DNA from: a bacterium
Lineage (GTDB): Bacteria > Patescibacteriota > Microgenomatia > UBA8517
Assembly (NCBI GenBank): GCA_021824385.1
Contig: JAKAKU010000092.1
Span: 1 to 6,866 of the forward strand
DNA length: 6,866 nucleotides
Direction: 5' to 3'
The notes beneath the pieces were generated by a model. The model did not search any database, was not told where the DNA came from, and worked only from the letters and a program-made list of their open reading frames with translations. How positions within the stretch are numbered: the stretch's first letter is position 1; the number at the start of each line of letters is the position of its first letter. Both the position numbers and the translations under genes were made by a program. Positions 3,462 through 6,866 of the stretch are shown in pieces.

Positions 3462-4397
3462 ATGAAATATGCCGTGGTTGTCGTTTTTATTGGAATTTTA
3501 TGTGGCATATTCATTTATTTTTTTATCCAAAATAAAAACATTTCGATACCAAGCTTTCAATTTGCTTCGGTACAGCAAGAAAAGAAAAAAACGACGACAA
3601 TTCTTCTTGGGGGAGATGTAATGCTTGGAAGATCGGTGACGGTACAAGCGCTTGATACCAAACATGATTCGCTTTTTCCTTTTATTTATTTACAACCGGT
3701 ATTTGATGCTGCTGATATTGTTTTTATGAATTTAGAAAATCCGATTGTCGAAAACTGTCCGCGACAAACAACGGGAATGATTTTTTGTGCGCCACCAGAA
3801 ATGCTTGCTGGCCTCTCTTCAGAAAAAACAATTGTTAATCTTGCAAACAACCATTCTGCGAATCATGGGTTCGATGGGATTACCCAAACCAAACGATCTC
3901 TATTAGAGAAAAATATTTTATATACCGGCCAATCAGAACTTATTTCAAAAAAAGTAAATGAAGTTGTTTTTGGGTTTCTCGGTTTTGACAAAAACCAACA
4001 ATCAAATCCGAAACTTGCCGATTATGAAAAAGAATTAATTGTAAAAAGTAAAAATAAAGTTGATGTACTTATTGTTGCCTTACACTGGGGTATTGAGTAC
4101 CAATCTCACCCAACGGAAGGACAGCGACTGTTGGCCCACGAGATTGTCTCACTCGGTGCAAATGTTGTTGTTGGACACCATCCCCATTGGGTACAAGATG
4201 TTGAGTGGATAGGCACCACACCAGTTTATTATTCCCTGGGAAATCTCATATTTGATCAAATGTGGAGCGAAGAAACTCGACACGGATTACTCGTGAAACT
4301 CACTTTTGAAGGCAAAAATATCGAGAAGCAAGAACTGATTCCAACGTACATTACAGAAATTGGTCAGCCAATCATCATGCCATCTCCAAAAGAATAA
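3462..4397 (+). CDS. CapA-family (PGA_cap) membrane-anchored metallophosphoesterase-like protein
   Basis: 311 aa from the ATG at 3462. I prefer this to the ATG at 3414, which would add 16 residues before the signal anchor and begins inside the duplicated tRNA end. Residues 3-22 are one hydrophobic segment, so the protein is probably anchored with its domain outside. The CapA/PGA_cap domain starts near residue 46 with G-G-D-V-M-L-G-R (50-57), followed by M-N-L-E-N-P (89-94), L-A-N-N-H (127-131) with F-D-G-I (137-140), H-W-G-x-E (208-212), G-H-H-P-H-W (238-243) and Y-S-L-G-N-L-I-F-D (257-265). These Asp, Asn and His residues form the metal site of the calcineurin-like phosphoesterase fold. CapA proteins function in poly-gamma-glutamate or other surface polymer export in Firmicutes; here no capBC is present and the true substrate is unknown. 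Its last 34 bp overlap queA on the other strand. Confidence 0.93.
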   Translation: MKYAVVVVFIGILCGIFIYFFIQNKNISIPSFQFASVQQEKKKTTTILLGGDVMLGRSVTVQALDTKHDSLFPFIYLQPVFDAADIVFMNLENPIVENCPRQTTGMIFCAPPEMLAGLSSEKTIVNLANNHSANHGFDGITQTKRSLLEKNILYTGQSELISKKVNEVVFGFLGFDKNQQSNPKLADYEKELIVKSKNKVDVLIVALHWGIEYQSHPTEGQRLLAHEIVSLGANVVVGHHPHWVQDVEWIGTTPVYYSLGNLIFDQMWSEETRHGLLVKLTFEGKNIEKQELIPTYITEIGQPIIMPSPKE

Positions 4398-5410
4398 AAT
4401 TTATAATTGTTTTTTTGAGCTTCCAAATATGCTTTTCCGATGGTGCATTCCTGAAAATTTATAAATTTTTGCAAGGTATTCGGTTCACACACAAATGCCG
4501 ATACGAGGGCTAGAAGTGTTGAGTGAGGAAGGTGAAAATTGGTAATAAGGCGGTCAACAAATTTAAATTTATACGGTGGATATATAAATATTTCAGTGCT
4601 TCCAGAGAGCATCTTTTCAGAAAGTGTTCCATCAGCGTTGGCAATACTTTCAAGAACTCGGGTCGTTGTTGTGCCCACAGCAACAATAGTCTTATTGTTT
4701 TTCTTTGATTGGTTGAGTCGATCTACTGTCTTCTTTTCAATAGAGTAAAATTCTGAATGCATGGTGTGTTTCGACAGTTCTTGCTCTTTTATCGGTAAAA
4801 AAGTTCCTGCTCCTACATGAAGCGTTACGTATTCGATTTGAACCCCTATATCTTTAATTGATTGAATAAGCTCTTTTGTAAAATGAAGTCCGGCAGTAGG
4901 AGAGGCAACTGAGCCGTTTTTTTCTGCATAGACGGTTTGATATTTATCACGCGCTTCTAATTCTGAAAGTGGTGTGTGAATATAAGGGGGGAGTGGAATT
5001 TGTCCTTTTTCTTCGATATATGAAAGAACAGTTTTCCTCGGTTCAATAAATTGAAGCGTAATTTCATACTCTTTTTTGTCTACTACGTTTGCGTGAACTT
5101 CACTGAAATCTAATGTATCCCCAACTCTTACTTTGCCTCTATGCATAGCAGTCCATGTATTATTGTTTACTTCTCGGAGCAATAAAATTTCTACTTTTCC
5201 AGCATACAGTCGTGCTGGAAAAACTTTCGTATTGTTAAAAACTAACACGTCTTGTGAAGTTAAGATTTTGGGAAGATCAAAAAAGTGCTTATGTTCTATG
5301 TTTCCAGTGTCTTTGTTTAAAAGCATTAACTTTGCATGGTCTCTCGGCTCAGTCGGAGAGTGTGCAATACATTCTTCGGGAAGGGCATATTCAAGTTGAT
5401 TAATATTCAT
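4364..5410 (-). CDS. queA: S-adenosylmethionine:tRNA ribosyltransferase-isomerase
   Basis: 348 aa, the usual QueA length. It transfers and rearranges the ribosyl part of S-adenosylmethionine onto preQ1 at position 34 of GUN-anticodon tRNAs (Asp, Asn, His, Tyr), giving epoxyqueuosine in the cytoplasm. Family landmarks in order: A-H-S-P-T-E-P-R-D-H-A-K-L, D-V-L-V-F-N-N-T-K-V-F-P-A-R-L, P-L-P-P-Y-I, Y-Q-T-V-Y-A, S-P-T-A-G-L-H-F-T, V-T-L-H-V-G-A-G-T-F, H-S-E-F-Y, G-T-T-T-T-R-V-L-E-S, N-F-H-L-P-H-S-T-L-L and the terminal F-Y-S-F-G-D-G-M-M-I-G. I start it at the ATG at 5410, where the family N-terminus begins; the open frame runs on to 5557 but through a terminator and the neighbouring gene. There is no Shine-Dalgarno sequence. 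The natural C-terminus at TGA indicates that TGA is a stop in this organism. No other queuosine gene is in view. Confidence 0.97.
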   Translation of the reverse strand: MNINQLEYALPEECIAHSPTEPRDHAKLMLLNKDTGNIEHKHFFDLPKILTSQDVLVFNNTKVFPARLYAGKVEILLLREVNNNTWTAMHRGKVRVGDTLDFSEVHANVVDKKEYEITLQFIEPRKTVLSYIEEKGQIPLPPYIHTPLSELEARDKYQTVYAEKNGSVASPTAGLHFTKELIQSIKDIGVQIEYVTLHVGAGTFLPIKEQELSKHTMHSEFYSIEKKTVDRLNQSKKNNKTIVAVGTTTTRVLESIANADGTLSEKMLSGSTEIFIYPPYKFKFVDRLITNFHLPHSTLLALVSAFVCEPNTLQKFINFQECTIGKAYLEAQKNNYKFYSFGDGMMIG

Positions 5411-5417
5411 AGTGTGT

Positions 5418-5423
5418 ATTTTA
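5418..5423 (-). promoter_or_regulatory. Possible -10 box of queA
   Basis: TAAAAT reads on the minus strand, placing transcription start near 5411, one base from the ATG. No good -35 is visible; that position falls in the terminator stem of the upstream gene. The missing Shine-Dalgarno sequence makes a leaderless start plausible. Confidence 0.35.
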
Positions 5424-5425
5424 AC

Positions 5426-5464
5426 AAAAAAAAGAAAGGGCACTCTAAAAAATATTGAGTGCCC
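5426..5464 (-). terminator. Intrinsic terminator after the first PD40 gene
   Basis: An 8-bp stem GGGCACTC/GAGTGCCC (5438-5445 with 5457-5464) is followed on the minus strand by TTTCTTTTTTTT. It separates the PD40 gene from queA, 15 nt downstream of the PD40 stop codon. Confidence 0.92.
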
Positions 5465-5478
5465 ATCATGCCTGTCCC

Positions 5479-6132
5479 TTACGGGATTTGAATTCTGCCA
5501 AAGCTTGATATGCCGTTTTCTGGTAAAACGGTAAACCCGATGAGATTGTTGTCCCACCAGCTCGGCTCAACGTCACTTACGCCGGTGTTGCCAGCGGAAA
5601 ACATCGTTTTACCGGTGCTTATATCTGCAACGTAGATATCAAAATCTTGCAGTTCATTACGTGCGGAATAGGCTAGATATTTGTCGTTCGGTGACCATGC
5701 AGGATCAAAAGCAAGCGTTGTAGAATCAGAGCTAATTTGCCAAAAAATCATGCTCTTGAAATCGTAAACCCAGAGTGCTGCTTTTGTAACTACTGCATCA
5801 TCGAATCCTGAATCAACAATATACGCAATCTTTTGGCCATTGTTTGACCAAACAATATTACTTATAAACTGTGGCCTTGAAAATGATGCAATAACTTTGG
5901 GCTCACTTTGCCCATCTGCATCAGTGACACATAAGAACGTCTTGTCCTCGCCAAAGTATACATACGCAAGTTGGTATTTATGTGGGCTCAAGGCTTTTAC
6001 TCCCACCTCGCTCGGCAAGCTTGCTTGACAGTCGTTGCTTTTCGCCTTTAGATGCATGTTGAGCGCCGACAATAAGAGTAATACCACCAATGCGACCGCG
6101 ATCAAACCACGATTCCAAAACTTGGATGACAT
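5479..6132 (-). CDS. Membrane-anchored PD40/TolB-like beta-propeller protein
   Basis: 217 aa, ATG start with AAGGA 8 nt upstream. Residues 9-24 are a hydrophobic segment after a short positive N-terminus, so the rest is probably extracytoplasmic, held by a signal anchor. PD40-type repeats of the WSPDGKxIAF kind appear at 93-106 (V-W-S-N-N-G-Q-K-I-A-Y), at 143-157 (D-P-A-W-S-P-N-D-K-Y-L-A-Y) and, degenerate, at 188-201 (E-P-S-W-W-D-N-N-L-I-G-F). TolB-type proteins are about twice this long and build six blades; this one has room for only three or four, so it may pair with another subunit or be a reduced form. The two Cys (35 and 68) could form a disulfide outside the membrane. No tolA, tolQ, tolR or pal is nearby. 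The adjacent gene upstream encodes a related propeller, so the pair looks like a tandem duplication. Its partner or ligand is unknown. Confidence 0.85.
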   Translation of the reverse strand: MSSKFWNRGLIAVALVVLLLLSALNMHLKAKSNDCQASLPSEVGVKALSPHKYQLAYVYFGEDKTFLCVTDADGQSEPKVIASFSRPQFISNIVWSNNGQKIAYIVDSGFDDAVVTKAALWVYDFKSMIFWQISSDSTTLAFDPAWSPNDKYLAYSARNELQDFDIYVADISTGKTMFSAGNTGVSDVEPSWWDNNLIGFTVLPENGISSFGRIQIP

Positions 6133-6189
6133 TCTTGCCTTCCTTCTTTAAGCTTTTAAGCCTGATTGATTTCAGGAGAATATACATAA

Positions 6190-6218
6190 ATTATATGATA
6201 AACATAGCTAAATGTAAA
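6190..6218 (-). promoter_or_regulatory. Sigma70-type promoter of the first PD40 gene
   Basis: On the minus strand TTTACA (6218-6213), a 17-nt spacer and a perfect TATAAT (6195-6190). Transcription should start near 6183, giving a leader of about 50 nt. Confidence 0.88.
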
Positions 6219-6228
6219 GTTATGGGAT

Positions 6229-6259
6229 AAAAATAAGGGCAAGTATAGTACTTGCCCTT
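6229..6259 (-). terminator. Intrinsic terminator after the second PD40 gene
   Basis: An 11-bp perfect stem AAGGGCAAGTA/TACTTGCCCTT (6235-6245 with 6249-6259) has a 3-nt loop and is followed on the minus strand by ATTTTT (6234-6229). It lies 9 nt after the stop codon at 6269-6271. Confidence 0.93.
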
Positions 6260-6268
6260 TGATATGTT

Positions 6269-6866
6269 TTATGGCTGCCAGACTGGTTGTCGGTACGATG
6301 TCGAGCCTGTCGTGACTATTGTCACCGTTTGGTGCTTATTGGCGTACCAAAGGAGGATTTGCCCTGAGCCATTTTTTCGGGTCATTTGGAATGCATATGT
6401 GCCATCGTCAGATATTGAAGGCAAATATACATTTGGAAATGGGATGTTTACTCCATTGCACCGCATGTTTTCGCACACAAATTTTCGTGTTTCCCAGAAG
6501 TTATTATCTTTCTGAGCATCGAACACATATGCTGACGTATAAACATCATTTCCATTCACAACGGGTGTGCCAATTTGGCTCATTTGGGGATCTGCCAAAA
6601 GAGTGCCTTGTTTGTTTTGAATCCACTGGTATCCATCAGAGTCAAAGGCGACCCAGTTGAGCTGCCCATTGAACCAAAACGGATAGCGCTCCGGAGGTCC
6701 TTTTAAGTCAGTCACTTCACGTATTGCGCCAGTATTGACTTCAATTGAACAAATGTGAACTGAGGGCGGTGGAATAACCTTAATATCATCCCAAAGCGTT
6801 TCACTGCACGTAAAGGCTATTTGCGATCCGTCGTCATTCCATTGCATTTCGTCAATCGACGGGTAG
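6269..6866 (-). CDS. PD40/TolB-like beta-propeller protein, N-terminus beyond the window
   Basis: At least 198 residues, open to the right edge of the window. The ATG at 6847 lies inside a propeller repeat (Y-P-S-I-D-E-M-Q-W-N-D-D-G-S-Q-I-A-F), so the true start is almost certainly further right. PD40-like blades appear at the visible start, around F-W-F-N-G-Q-L-N-W-V-A-F, around P-S-I-S-D-D-G-T-Y-A-F-Q-M, and at the terminal R-Q-P-V-W-Q-P, which would close the propeller. Two Cys (in KFVCENMRC) are near each other, consistent with a secreted protein. It is probably a paralogue of the 5479-6132 protein on the same strand, but with its own terminator, so the two are separate transcripts. The function is unknown beyond a likely binding role. 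Confidence 0.85.
   Translation of the reverse strand, partial: YPSIDEMQWNDDGSQIAFTCSETLWDDIKVIPPPSVHICSIEVNTGAIREVTDLKGPPERYPFWFNGQLNWVAFDSDGYQWIQNKQGTLLADPQMSQIGTPVVNGNDVYTSAYVFDAQKDNNFWETRKFVCENMRCNGVNIPFPNVYLPSISDDGTYAFQMTRKNGSGQILLWYANKHQTVTIVTTGSTSYRQPVWQP

Noticed and set aside
3011..3535. 174-codon plus-strand open frame, and three minus-strand frames, with an internally repeated protein
   Set aside because: The protein repeats are the 66-bp DNA units read through. The frame also runs through the whole of tRNA-Thr and over rpmG, which is clearly the real gene on the other strand.
5411..5557. N-terminal extension of queA by 49 codons
   Set aside because: It runs through the PD40 gene's terminator and coding end; QueA homologues start at the ATG at 5410.
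6252..6660. Plus-strand open frames opposite the second PD40 gene
   Set aside because: They are shadows of a frame with clear propeller repeats and a terminator placed for the minus strand.

Overview
The window looks like a chromosomal segment of a small-genome bacterium, most likely a member of the Candidate Phyla Radiation / Patescibacteria. This is inference. It rests on compact small genes, a CapA-type and a PD40-type surface protein beside housekeeping genes, a tRNA without an encoded CCA, several genes that look leaderless, and TGA acting as a stop at the end of queA, which argues against the UGA=Gly code. No 16S rRNA or other phylogenetic marker is present to settle it.

Region 1 (1-188): the 5' part of a tRNA-Trp gene on the minus strand, cut by the window edge. 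Its first 20 nt are repeated upstream in a tandem array of 59-bp units.

Region 2 (189-2890): an accessory island. On the plus strand lies a two-gene operon: a protein with a possible BECR-fold (barnase/EndoU/colicin/RelE-like) C-terminal domain, and a strongly acidic partner. Convergent to it, on the minus strand, are four small genes (a zinc-ribbon protein, an unrecognised protein, and two diverged tandem paralogues of one unrecognised family). Three of the four end in a hairpin followed by a T-run; the fourth has a hairpin only.

Region 3 (2892-3461): rpmG (bL33, 58 aa), then a tandem array of 66-bp units carrying copies of the 3' part of tRNA-Thr, then tRNA-Thr(GGT) itself, then a short duplication of its 5' end. 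All are read on the minus strand. The order tRNA-Thr, rpmG, tRNA-Trp matches the widespread tRNA-Thr/rpmG/tRNA-Trp/secE/nusG neighbourhood, so the island appears to sit between rpmG and tRNA-Trp.

Region 4 (3462-6866): a membrane-anchored CapA-family protein (plus) whose 3' end overlaps by 34 bp the convergent queA (queuosine tRNA modification, minus). Upstream of queA are two tandem minus-strand PD40/TolB-like beta-propeller genes, the outer one cut by the window end.

The most unusual signal is that both tRNA genes have their terminal portions, but not the whole gene, multiplied in short-period tandem arrays, on either side of a small-gene island.
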